Positions 1 to 6,691 are shown, counted from the first letter of the stretch. The stretch is DNA of 6,748 bases from an uncultured Collinsella sp. (GCA_900549655.1 UROZ01000111.1:1-6748); one strand, 5' to 3'. Notes: generated by a model not told the origin, from the letters alone. Program-made: numbers and translations.

Positions 1-2423
1 ATCTCGACCATGTTGAGCGTGATGAACGCCATCATCACGCCTTCCTCGTCGGCATTGCCGGCGATCATATCGGCGATGTGGATGTAGCCCATGTCAAAGT
101 ACACGCCCACAAAGAAGCTCGCCAGCACCAGCACGGTGATGATCAGGCCCTGGACCACGCAGTCCAGACCCATATGTCCGGCAAAGACGCCGTCCTTGGC
201 GTTGCGCGGCTTGCGCTTCATGATGTCGCCCTCGGCATCCTCCATGCCCAGCGCGAGCGCGGGGAAGCAGTCGGTGACCAGGTTCACCCACAGCAGCTGC
301 ACCGGCTGAAAGATGGTAAAGCCGATGAGCGTGGCGATAAACACCGAGAACACCTCGGCAAGGTTGGCCGAAAGCAGGAACTGGATGACCTTGCGGATGT
401 TGTCGTAGATGCGACGGCCCTCTTCGCAGGCACCGATGATGGTAGCGAAGTTGTCGTCGGCGAGCACCATGTCGGCAACGTTCTTGGTGACGTCGGTACC
501 GGTGATGCCCATGCCCACGCCGATGTCGGCACGCTTGATGGACGGGGCGTCGTTGACGCCGTCGCCCGTCATGGCCACGATCTGGTCGCGCGACTTCCAA
601 GCCTCGACGATGCGGGTCTTATGCTCGGGCTGAACGCGGGCGTACACGCCGTAGTCCTCGATGTGCGCGTCGAGCTCCTCGTCGCTCATGCGATCGAGGT
701 CGGCACCGGTGATGGCATGGCTGCGATCGGTGACGATGCCCAGCTGCTTGGCGATGGCCACGGCGGTGTCGATGTGGTCGCCCGTAATCATGACGGTGCG
801 GATACCGGCGTCGTGGGCCTCGCGGATGGCGTCGGCCACCTCGGGACGGACCGGGTCGATCATGCCGGACAGACCGCAGAAGACCAGGTCATGCTCGAGC
901 GCAGCGGGGCTGCAGTCGGCGGGAACCTCGGTGTAGGTGCGGCTCGCCAGCGCCAGCACGCGCAGGGCCTCGTCGGCCATGGCCTTGTTGGCGGCCACGA
1001 GCTCGGCGCGACGCTCCTCGGTCAGGGGGACAACCTTGTCGCCCTCGTAGATATGGGTACACAGGCCGATCACCACGTCGGGCGCGCCCTTGGTGTACTG
1101 CTCGTACTCGCCGTCCAGGGTCTCGACGACCACGGACATCATCTTGCGGCCCGAGTCAAACGGGGCCTCGCCCACGCGCGGATGCTCGGCAGTCAGGCCA
1201 GTGAGCCCCGCCTTGCCGGCATCGTTGACGAGCGCACACTCGGTCGGCTCACCCACAGCCTCGCCCAGTTCCTCGTCCCACTGGGCGTCGGAGCACAGCG
1301 CCATGCCGGCCAGGAACTTCTCCTTAGGCGCAGCGAGCTCGTGCTTGACGACGGTCATCTTGTTCTGGGTGAGGGTACCGGTCTTGTCGGAGCAGATGGT
1401 CTGTGTGCAGCCAAGGGTCTCGACGGCGGAAAGCTTGCGGATGATTGCCTGGCGCTTGGCCATCTTGGTCACGCCAAGCGACAGCACGATGGTCACGACG
1501 GCGACCAGGCCCTCGGGGATGGCAGCGACGGCGAGCGAGACGGCGACCATAAAGGTATCGAGCAGGGCGGTCGGGTCGGTAAGAACGTTGCCCACGCCGT
1601 GGCGGATGATATCGACGCCAAAGATAACGACGCAGATGACGATAACCATGATGGTGAGGATGCGGCTGAGCTCGGCAAGCTTCACCTGCAGCGGCGTGAG
1701 CTCTTCCTTGGCCTCGGCCAGGGCGCCGGCGATCTTGCCCATCTCGGTGTTCATGCCGGTGCCGACCACGACGGCGCGGCCGCGGCCGTATACCACGGTG
1801 GAACCCATGTAGCACATGTTCTTGCGGTCGCCGAGCGGCACGTCGTCGGTGCCGGCGGCGAGCTCAATCACGTTGGCATGCTTCTCGACGGGCACGGACT
1901 CGCCGGTAAGGGCGGCCTCCTCGATCTTCATCGTGGCGCTCTCGAGCACGCGGCAGTCGGCCGGGACGGAGTCGCCCGCCTCGAGCATGATCACATCGCC
2001 GGGCACGAGCTCGGCGCTCGGCAGGTGCACGAGCTTGCCGTCGCGCAGCACCTTGGACTGCGCCGCGCTCATCTCCTGCAGGGCCTCGAGAGCCTCCTCG
2101 CTTTTAGCCTCTTGGACCACGCCCAGCACCGAGTTGACGATAACGACGAACATGATGATGGCGACATCGGCAAAGTCGGGCTCGCCCTTGACCATACCCG
2201 TGAGCGCGCTGATAACGGCGGCAACGATCAACATGATGACCATGGGGTCGGCCATCTGCTCAAAGAAACGCTTCCACAGCGGCGTTTTCTCGGCTTCCTC
2301 GAGCTTGTTAGGGCCTGTCTTGGCGAGGCGCGACGACGCCTCGTCGTTGCTCAGGCCGAGGTTCTCATCGACGCCCTGGTCGCTGAGCACCTCCGCCGCG
2401 GCGGACAGGTATTCCTTTTGCAT
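1..2423 (-). CDS. Calcium-transporting P-type ATPase (P2 type, PacL/SERCA-like), C-terminus cut by window edge
   Basis: An integral-membrane pump that uses ATP to expel cations, most likely Ca2+. The 807 visible codons run from an N-terminal cation-ATPase domain (about 1-60) through M1 (about 61-76), M2 (about 86-105) and the actuator loop with TGES at 173-176. They continue through M4 with IPEGL (E304), the phosphorylation motif DKTGTLT (D346), the nucleotide-binding KGAP (K445), the hinge TGDGVNDAP (T619-P627), and M5-M6. Likely Ca2+ ligands are E304, N687, E690, N714, T717 and D718, matching SERCA E309, N768, E771, N796, T799 and D800. Family members are roughly 880-900 residues, so about the last 80-90 (M8 end to M10) are missing. 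The start at 2423 follows AGGAGGGG at 2438-2431. The gene is divergent from pyk. Ca2+ specificity is inferred from ligands; other P2 cation pumps are the alternative. Confidence 0.95.
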   Translation of the reverse strand, partial: MQKEYLSAAAEVLSDQGVDENLGLSNDEASSRLAKTGPNKLEEAEKTPLWKRFFEQMADPMVIMLIVAAVISALTGMVKGEPDFADVAIIMFVVIVNSVLGVVQEAKSEEALEALQEMSAAQSKVLRDGKLVHLPSAELVPGDVIMLEAGDSVPADCRVLESATMKIEEAALTGESVPVEKHANVIELAAGTDDVPLGDRKNMCYMGSTVVYGRGRAVVVGTGMNTEMGKIAGALAEAKEELTPLQVKLAELSRILTIMVIVICVVIFGVDIIRHGVGNVLTDPTALLDTFMVAVSLAVAAIPEGLVAVVTIVLSLGVTKMAKRQAIIRKLSAVETLGCTQTICSDKTGTLTQNKMTVVKHELAAPKEKFLAGMALCSDAQWDEELGEAVGEPTECALVNDAGKAGLTGLTAEHPRVGEAPFDSGRKMMSVVVETLDGEYEQYTKGAPDVVIGLCTHIYEGDKVVPLTEERRAELVAANKAMADEALRVLALASRTYTEVPADCSPAALEHDLVFCGLSGMIDPVRPEVADAIREAHDAGIRTVMITGDHIDTAVAIAKQLGIVTDRSHAITGADLDRMSDEELDAHIEDYGVYARVQPEHKTRIVEAWKSRDQIVAMTGDGVNDAPSIKRADIGVGMGITGTDVTKNVADMVLADDNFATIIGACEEGRRIYDNIRKVIQFLLSANLAEVFSVFIATLIGFTIFQPVQLLWVNLVTDCFPALALGMEDAEGDIMKRKPRNAKDGVFAGHMGLDCVVQGLIITVLVLASFFVGVYFDMGYIHIADMIAGNADEEGVMMAFITLNMVE

Positions 2424-2430
2424 ATAGAGT

Positions 2431-2532
2431 CCCCTCCTGGGATTCGGGCCACTCAGCAGATTGATGCCCGATCATAATTCCCAGGAGAAGGGCAAGGGCT
2501 CATCAAGGCTGCCGTGCTGAGCGGCAGTTGAT
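2431..2532 (-). promoter_or_regulatory. Structured 5' leader of the ATPase gene with ribosome-site-sequestering hairpin
   Basis: Read as minus-strand RNA, hairpin A has lower arms ATCAA (2532-2528) and TTGAT (2506-2502), upper arms CTGCCG (2527-2522) and CGGCAG (2514-2509), and a 7-nt loop CTCAGCA (2521-2515). Hairpin B pairs CTCCTGGGA (2487-2479) with TCCCAGGAG (2442-2434), then TCGGGC (2471-2466) with GCCCGA (2449-2444). The 3' arm of B contains AGGAG, the core of the Shine-Dalgarno site used by the start at 2423. The B loop (2465-2450) contains TGCTGAG (2458-2452), an exact complement of the A loop. A competing helix, TTGATG-AG-CCC (2506-2496) with GGGCATCAA (2469-2461), would break both the lower stem of A and the inner stem of B. 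The pairings are read directly; a regulatory role is inferred. It does not show the conserved core of the yybP-ykoY Mn2+ riboswitch. Confidence 0.5.
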
Positions 2533-2541
2533 AGTGGAGCT

Positions 2542-2571
2542 ATGGTACCCCAAAGCAACGCGTCTAGCCAA
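2542..2571 (-). promoter_or_regulatory. Possible ATPase promoter
   Basis: On the minus strand a TTGGCT hexamer (2571-2566) is followed after 18 bp by TACCAT (2547-2542). Each matches four of six positions of the TTGACA/TATAAT consensus. Transcription would begin near 2533-2536, just before hairpin A of the leader, giving a leader of roughly 110 nt. The match is weak and the position relative to the leader is the main support. Confidence 0.28.
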
Positions 2572-2770
2572 AACAATCCATTTGGAAATAGGGTCCATTC
2601 GCTACGATGCAGACCGTATGATGTTCAACATTGATAAAACGTTTTTTCTTCGGTGCATCATCAAACTGAAATATCGCCCAGATAGCAGCGGTTAGAACGG
2701 TTGGTAAAGTTTTTGCATATACCGTTTTTTCGCAAAAAATGAACTTCTAATTCGGCATACGGTCGATTTT
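2572..2770. other. AT-rich divergent intergenic block with short palindromes
   Basis: No gene is seen here. The block is much richer in A and T than the flanking genes and contains several short symmetric sequences: ATGTTCAACAT (2621-2631), AAAACGTTTT (2636-2645), and TTTTTT-CGC-AAAAAA (2725-2739). Short related strings also recur towards the pyk promoter (CGGCATACGGTCG near 2753-2765 and CGGTCGGCAT near 2781-2790). The first two could be protein-binding sites, and AAAACGTTTT has the central CG typical of LacI-family operators. None can be assigned to a regulator from this window. Confidence 0.4.
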
Positions 2771-2801
2771 TTGGGGTATTCGGTCGGCATTTCGTTATAA
2801 T
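2771..2801 (+). promoter_or_regulatory. Likely pyk promoter
   Basis: A perfect -10 hexamer TATAAT lies at 2796-2801, about 64 bp before the pyk start. The -35 region is poor: TTGGGG at 2771-2776 with a 19-bp spacer is the best candidate, and T-rich and A-rich tracts upstream may help as an UP-like element. Transcription would start near 2808, leaving a leader of about 55-60 nt. Confidence 0.6.
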
Positions 2802-2854
2802 CATCTCAGTTTTATTTCTTATGGTTTATCTATCAGCGCAAGACGATGTCAGAT

Positions 2855-2859
2855 GGAGG
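2855..2859 (+). promoter_or_regulatory. pyk ribosome-binding site
   Basis: GGAGG stands 5 nt before the ATG at 2865, which supports that start. An upstream ATG at 2821 is in another frame and has no ribosome-binding site. Confidence 0.8.
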
Positions 2860-2864
2860 TCTGA

Positions 2865-4325
2865 ATGTACAAGCGCACCAAGATTGTATGCACCATGGGT
2901 CCCGCCTGCGATAGCGACGAGACCATCCGCGAGATGATCAAGGCGGGCATGAACGTCGCCCGTTTTAACTTCTCGCACGGATCCTACGACGAGCACCACG
3001 GTCGCATCGAGCGCGTCCGTCGTATTTCCAAGGAGCTCGGTCTGCCCGTCGGCATCCTGCTCGACACCAAGGGCCCCGAGGTCCGCACCGGCCTTTTGGT
3101 CGACGGCAAGAAGGTTGCCGTCAAGACCGGCGACAAGATCGTCGTCACCGCTCAGCCCACGTCCGAGGATTTCCACGGCACCTCTGAGCACATCTCCCTC
3201 GACTACCTGGCTCTGCCCTCCGAGGTCGAGAAGGGCTCCCTTATCCTAATCGACGACGGCCTGGTTGCCCTCGAGGTCGAGTCCGTCGACGGCCAGGACA
3301 TGACCTGCGTCGTTAAGAACGACGGCCTGGTCGGCGAGCGCAAGGGCGTCAACATGCCCAACGTCAACATCTCGTTGCCCGCTATCACCGAGCGCGATCG
3401 TCAGGACATCCTCTTTGGCCTGACCGAGAACATCGACTACATCGCCGCTTCCTTCATCCGTGACGGCGAGTCCGTCCGCGGCATCCGCGAGCTTTGCCGC
3501 GAGAACGGTGGCGAGCACGTGACGATCTTCCCGAAGATCGAGTGCGCCCTGGGCGTCGAGAACTTCGACGAGATCCTCGAGGCTTCCGACGGCATCATGG
3601 TCGCCCGTGGCGACCTGGGCATCGAGATCAAGCCCGAGCTCGTTCCCCACATCCAGAAGGAGATCATCGCTAAGTGCAACGCGGCCTACAAGCCCGTTAT
3701 CACCGCTACGCAGATGCTCGACTCCATGCAGCAGAACCCGCGCCCGACGCGCGCCGAGGTTGCCGACGTTGCTAACGCCATTTACGACGGCACCGACGCC
3801 GTCATGCTGTCCGGCGAGTCCGCTGCCGGCAAGTACCCGGTCGAGGCCGTCAAGATGCAGGCCAGCATTGCTCTCGAGACCGAGAAGTACCTCCCGGCTC
3901 ACGCTCCGCTCGAGGTTCCGGCTGACGCTCACGGCACCCGCGTCGTCAACAACGTTGTGGGTATGTCCGCCGTGAACATGGCCACCACCGTTGGCGCCAA
4001 GTGCATCACCGTGCCGACGACCACCGGTCGTACCGCTCGCCTGATCTCGCACTTCCGTCCCAACATGCCGATCTGCGCGTTCTCCCGCCACGAGTGGGCC
4101 GTCCAGCAGATGATCATGTACTGGGGCGTTATCCCGCACCAGGCCGAGATTACCCAGGGCACCGTCAACGGCACGATCGTCAAGGCGATCGAGACCGCTA
4201 AGGAGCTCGGCTACGTCAAGACTGGCGATTTGACCGTCGCTACCGCCGGCGATCCCCGCATGAGCGTCCAGCTCGAGGACAAGGTCTCCTCGACCAACGT
4301 CGCTTACGTCGCTCAGGTGCGCTAA
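2865..4325 (+). CDS. pyk: Pyruvate kinase
   Basis: This cytoplasmic enzyme catalyses the last step of glycolysis, transferring phosphate from phosphoenolpyruvate to ADP to give pyruvate and ATP. The 486 residues cover the whole family fold: the barrel (about 1-70 and 170-345), the inserted B domain (about 71-168) and the C-terminal allosteric domain (about 350-486). Visible active-site elements are R33, N35, S37 and H38 in NFSHG, D67 in the DTKGPEVRTG stretch, K224 and E226 in FPKIE, D250 in ARGDLGIE, and T282 in ITATQML. E108 in GTSEH falls where potassium-dependent enzymes carry Glu, suggesting K+ dependence. The TTTGRT segment at 385-390 is where sugar-phosphate effectors bind in E. coli PykF. 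There is no extra C-terminal PEP-utiliser domain. The codon bias is strong, as expected of a highly expressed gene. It is transcribed alone, from the promoter at about 2800 to the terminator at 4357. Confidence 0.98.
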   Translation: MYKRTKIVCTMGPACDSDETIREMIKAGMNVARFNFSHGSYDEHHGRIERVRRISKELGLPVGILLDTKGPEVRTGLLVDGKKVAVKTGDKIVVTAQPTSEDFHGTSEHISLDYLALPSEVEKGSLILIDDGLVALEVESVDGQDMTCVVKNDGLVGERKGVNMPNVNISLPAITERDRQDILFGLTENIDYIAASFIRDGESVRGIRELCRENGGEHVTIFPKIECALGVENFDEILEASDGIMVARGDLGIEIKPELVPHIQKEIIAKCNAAYKPVITATQMLDSMQQNPRPTRAEVADVANAIYDGTDAVMLSGESAAGKYPVEAVKMQASIALETEKYLPAHAPLEVPADAHGTRVVNNVVGMSAVNMATTVGAKCITVPTTTGRTARLISHFRPNMPICAFSRHEWAVQQMIMYWGVIPHQAEITQGTVNGTIVKAIETAKELGYVKTGDLTVATAGDPRMSVQLEDKVSSTNVAYVAQVR

Positions 4326-4353
4326 ATCGCACTTGCAAGCACACTTGCATTGC

Positions 4354-4390
4354 AAAGGGCCCGGAAGGCAAAGCCTTCCGGGCCCTTTTT
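4354..4390 (+). terminator. Intrinsic terminator of pyk
   Basis: A perfect 13-bp GC-rich stem (4357-4369 with 4373-4385) closes on an AAA loop and is followed by TTTTT (4386-4390). AAA at 4354-4356 can extend the stem by pairing with the T-run. It begins 31 bp after the pyk stop codon. Confidence 0.95.
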
Positions 4391-4533
4391 CTGTGCGCCG
4401 ATGCCTACCGCACGGCATGACACGCACCCATTTCTTTACCAAAAGCGCGAAATCCGCCCTCCGAGGCCCAAAAAATAAAGCCCCAAGCGCTAAAAGTGTT
4501 CGCCCGGTAGCAAACCCACACCTTAACCGACGC
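4391..4533. other. Non-coding spacer after the pyk terminator
   Basis: I see no gene, RNA gene or convincing promoter here. Short open frames exist but lack ribosome-binding sites and family resemblance. GCTAAAA at 4489-4495 resembles half of the palindrome at 4534-4551. Confidence 0.4.
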
Positions 4534-4551
4534 TGCTAAATCGTTTTAGCA
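4534..4551. promoter_or_regulatory. LacI-family operator-like palindrome
   Basis: TGCTAAATCGTTTTAGCA is an 18-bp palindrome with seven matched outer pairs, one mismatch and a central CG. That symmetry around CG is typical of operators bound by LacI/GalR-family repressors. It lies about 195 bp before the gene at 4747, with no clear promoter beside it. It could instead be part of a larger intergenic repeat together with the inverted-repeat element 20 bp downstream. Confidence 0.35.
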
Positions 4552-4570
4552 AGAGTCAGATCGACCGCGT

Positions 4571-4700
4571 TTTCGGAAGTGCGGGGAAAAATTGCTTACC
4601 TCCGAGCACAAGCCCTTTTATTTCAACAAAACCCCTGATAAAGTTGGCTCAAATACCGCTTGTGCTTTGCCTGTTTGTCTTTTTCCCCGCACTTCCGAAA
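4571..4700. repeat. 130-bp element bounded by a 21-bp perfect inverted repeat
   Basis: The left arm (4571-4591, beginning TTTCGGAAGTGCGGGG) is the exact reverse complement of the right arm (4680-4700). Inside, a second perfect pair, AGCACAAGC (4605-4613) and GCTTGTGCT (4658-4666), sits exactly 13 bp from each outer arm, and CAAC (4624-4627) can pair with GTTG (4643-4646). The whole can fold into one long interrupted hairpin in DNA or RNA. It has no transposase and no clear target-site duplication. The form fits a miniature inverted-repeat element or a dispersed intergenic palindrome. Copy number elsewhere in the genome cannot be seen. Confidence 0.75.
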
Positions 4701-4746
4701 CCGATAGCCTTTCTAGCCCAAACAACGCTCGAACGATCGGATTGCC

Positions 4747-5820
4747 ATGTCATTTCTCGCTTGCGGACCCACAGCTTTTCAGTACTATCGCATCCCGCCC
4801 CAGATACTAGGACTCTATCCGGCAATCCTGCCGCCCGACCATGACCATCGCTTGGTGCATTACTCAAAACAACCAGTATTTAAAGACTTGCTCGGCACAC
4901 CAGTTTGGAGATTCGTGGGCGAAAGAAAACAGCGCGCGAACGGAAAGCTATTTCGCAGCCGTCTGCTAACCCAAGAACCACCTCCTGGGTCGTTTAGGCA
5001 GACTGAGCATGGATTTGATATCACGTCGCCCGAGTTTACGCTGCTCAACCTTGCTACGCAGATCTCGCGCAACCAGTTACTCATGGCTTGCTACGAGATG
5101 TGCGGCTCCTTTGCAGTGTTCACGCCTTGTAAACGGGCGCAGCAGCAGCTCGATGAAGCAATTTCGCTTAAGCTCATTCCGCCCGACTGTGGTTGGAAAC
5201 GCGTTGTCGACACCAAGGGCAATGACACCAACCTGTGGAAGCGCCCACCGCTCCTCAGCGCAGCGGATATCGCCGCGTTCACCAAGCAGGCCGCAGGCCT
5301 GCGCGGCGTTAAACAACTGCGCTGGGCGGCCGAGCACATGACGGGGCAGACCGCCTCGCCCTTCGAAGTACAGACTTCCATGCTTGTCTCGCTCCCCCGC
5401 AACGAGGGCGGCATGGGCATCAACATCGCAAACAACGTGCGCATCCCACTCAGCGACGCCGCGCGCTCACTGTATGACAAAACCTGCTGCTACGCCGATA
5501 TCCTCATCGAAAGTGCCACCAACAGCATGGGCGTCATCTTGGAATGCCAAGGCCGTTCCGCCCACGGTGGCGAAGCCGCAAGTCTCTCTGATGCCGAGCG
5601 CACCACCGCCCTCACAAGCATGGGCTATGACGTTATCCAGATAACCTATGAGCAAATCAAAGACACGAAGAGCTTTAACAACATCGCCGAGCTCATCCAT
5701 AAAAAGGCGGGGCTCCCCTACATCCCAAAGACCGATCAGGAACGCACCGCCGCAGAAACCCTTCGACGGGAGCTATTGGTCGATTGGGATGAGCTGTTCG
5801 CCGTCAAGCCGGCCGGCTAG
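4747..5820 (+). CDS. Hypothetical protein with C-terminal DUF559/PD-(D/E)XK nuclease-like segment
   Basis: A 357-residue soluble protein of unknown function. Its layout resembles a family I associate with Coriobacteriia: an N-terminal segment with an aromatic-rich SAL-Y-R-P-like stretch (TAFQYYRIPP, 9-18), a TSPEFTLLNLA motif (93-103), an EMCG-like motif (117-120), SPFE followed by LPRNEGGMG (204-224), and a C-terminal nuclease-like region (about 248-320). In the last, D251, then E266-C-Q268-G with H273, then D282 and R285, then G293 and T300-Q303 follow the order seen in DUF559/Vsr-like folds. Here the usual second acidic residue after E-x is Gln. No signal peptide or membrane span is seen. 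The start at 4747 is the first ATG after the in-frame stop at 4714, but has no good ribosome-binding site. The first third uses more AT-ending and rare codons than pyk. Nuclease activity and any defence or toxin role are unproven. Confidence 0.8.
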   Translation: MSFLACGPTAFQYYRIPPQILGLYPAILPPDHDHRLVHYSKQPVFKDLLGTPVWRFVGERKQRANGKLFRSRLLTQEPPPGSFRQTEHGFDITSPEFTLLNLATQISRNQLLMACYEMCGSFAVFTPCKRAQQQLDEAISLKLIPPDCGWKRVVDTKGNDTNLWKRPPLLSAADIAAFTKQAAGLRGVKQLRWAAEHMTGQTASPFEVQTSMLVSLPRNEGGMGINIANNVRIPLSDAARSLYDKTCCYADILIESATNSMGVILECQGRSAHGGEAASLSDAERTTALTSMGYDVIQITYEQIKDTKSFNNIAELIHKKAGLPYIPKTDQERTAAETLRRELLVDWDELFAVKPAG

Positions 5821-6665
5821 CAGCTAGCGATCAGAGGGACTGCGGGAACGTCAGAAGCAGCAACGCGAGCCGCAAATCCTGCCTCGGTCAGCTCGATGAC
5901 CTCGGTAAACGTTGCATCGAAAAACTCCTCGGTTAGCAGGCGATACGGCGGATGATCGGGCTCGCCGGGGTTTTCGCGTACAATCTCGTGCATAACGCCG
6001 ATGGTCTTGAGCACATATTCTTTATGGATGGGATACTGCCCAAAACGCGTCGCAGCGGTATACAGGCGATCGGTCGCACGCGGGATGGAAACAATGCCCA
6101 GCGTCTTGCCAAACCAGTCAAAGTCGCCTTGCTTTTTAATGCGGAACTCCTCACACGGCTTGCCGCCATGCGCCTCCAGGTACTGATTCACACGCGTATT
6201 CCAAACCGTGTCGGCCACCAGATGCGACCAGACGCCCAGTGTTAAATCGAGCAGCGACTGCGCCACATCTTCGGACGCAAGCGAGAACTCACAGGCGCCG
6301 GGACCGGCAACCGGCTCGGCATCCTTGTAGCGCTGGGGATAGTGCACGCGGTTCAGCCGCTCGCGTTCCTCGATAATCGAGGTCGCCGCGGCCGGCGCAC
6401 CGGTGGGCGAACTTTTAAGCAACGGTGCCACATAGGTATCCCAGAACTCATGCTCACGAGGCTTAGGGATGGGCTCAGGCTTGGCAAAGTGCGTAATGCG
6501 GTACGGGATGGGATCGGCGATGCCAGGAACCATATAGCCCACGAAGATATCCGGAACCACGCAGCCAAACAAAAAGGCATTGCGGTCGCGCACGCTCTTG
6601 GCAAGCGCACCGGTGCGCTCCAGCAAACGCTCCGTCTGAGCGATATGAATGTTCCAGCTTGGCAT
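5817..6665 (-). CDS. Zinc-dependent phospholipase C-like protein
   Basis: Numbered from the start at 6665, the product has 282 residues. Resemblance to the zinc-dependent phospholipase C family (PF00882) rests on spaced histidines and aspartates: PSWNIH (W4, H7) at the N-terminus, a CVVPDI motif (D39), ITHFA (H59), and WSHLVADTVWN (H148, D152). These would be metal ligands for hydrolysing a phospholipid headgroup or similar phosphoester. There is no signal peptide or membrane helix, so unlike secreted bacterial phospholipases it should stay in the cytoplasm and its substrate is open. An alternative ATG at 6677 adds MGVA. I prefer 6665 because PSWNIH looks like the family N-terminus, GGGGGTG lies just upstream, and the likely promoter would leave 6677 almost leaderless. 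Its stop overlaps the stop of the convergent gene at 4747-5820. Confidence 0.82.
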   Translation of the reverse strand: MPSWNIHIAQTERLLERTGALAKSVRDRNAFLFGCVVPDIFVGYMVPGIADPIPYRITHFAKPEPIPKPREHEFWDTYVAPLLKSSPTGAPAAATSIIEERERLNRVHYPQRYKDAEPVAGPGACEFSLASEDVAQSLLDLTLGVWSHLVADTVWNTRVNQYLEAHGGKPCEEFRIKKQGDFDWFGKTLGIVSIPRATDRLYTAATRFGQYPIHKEYVLKTIGVMHEIVRENPGEPDHPPYRLLTEEFFDATFTEVIELTEAGFAARVAASDVPAVPLIASC

Positions 6666-6691
6666 AGCCACCCCCATAAAAAACCTGGATA

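Noticed and set aside
78..2477. A 799-codon open frame on the plus strand opposite the ATPase gene
   Set aside because: Its His/Asp/Gly-rich product has no recognisable motif. The frame is what strong G/C third-position bias in the minus-strand ATPase leaves on the opposite strand, and the minus-strand frame has every P-type ATPase motif.
2431..2560. yybP-ykoY Mn2+ riboswitch upstream of the ATPase
   Set aside because: This class is known before P-type ATPase genes, but I could not find its conserved GGGGAGUAG-type and matching loop sequences; only a GGGG run is shared.
2542..2634. A 30-codon plus-strand open frame in the divergent intergenic region
   Set aside because: GGAG lies only 2 nt from the ATG, there is no recognisable product, and it overlaps the candidate ATPase promoter.
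3246..4442. A 398-codon minus-strand open frame opposite pyk
   Set aside because: It is a codon-bias shadow of pyk. It runs back through the pyk terminator and has no ribosome-binding site or family signature.
4680..4700. Right arm of the inverted repeat as a terminator
   Set aside because: The T-run lies at the loop side of the arm, not after it, so the structure does not have intrinsic-terminator form on the plus strand; the minus-strand reading is no better.
4592..4867. Short overlapping open frames on both strands in and after the inverted-repeat element
   Set aside because: They run through the repeat arms, lack ribosome-binding sites, and are incompatible with the better-supported gene starting at 4747.
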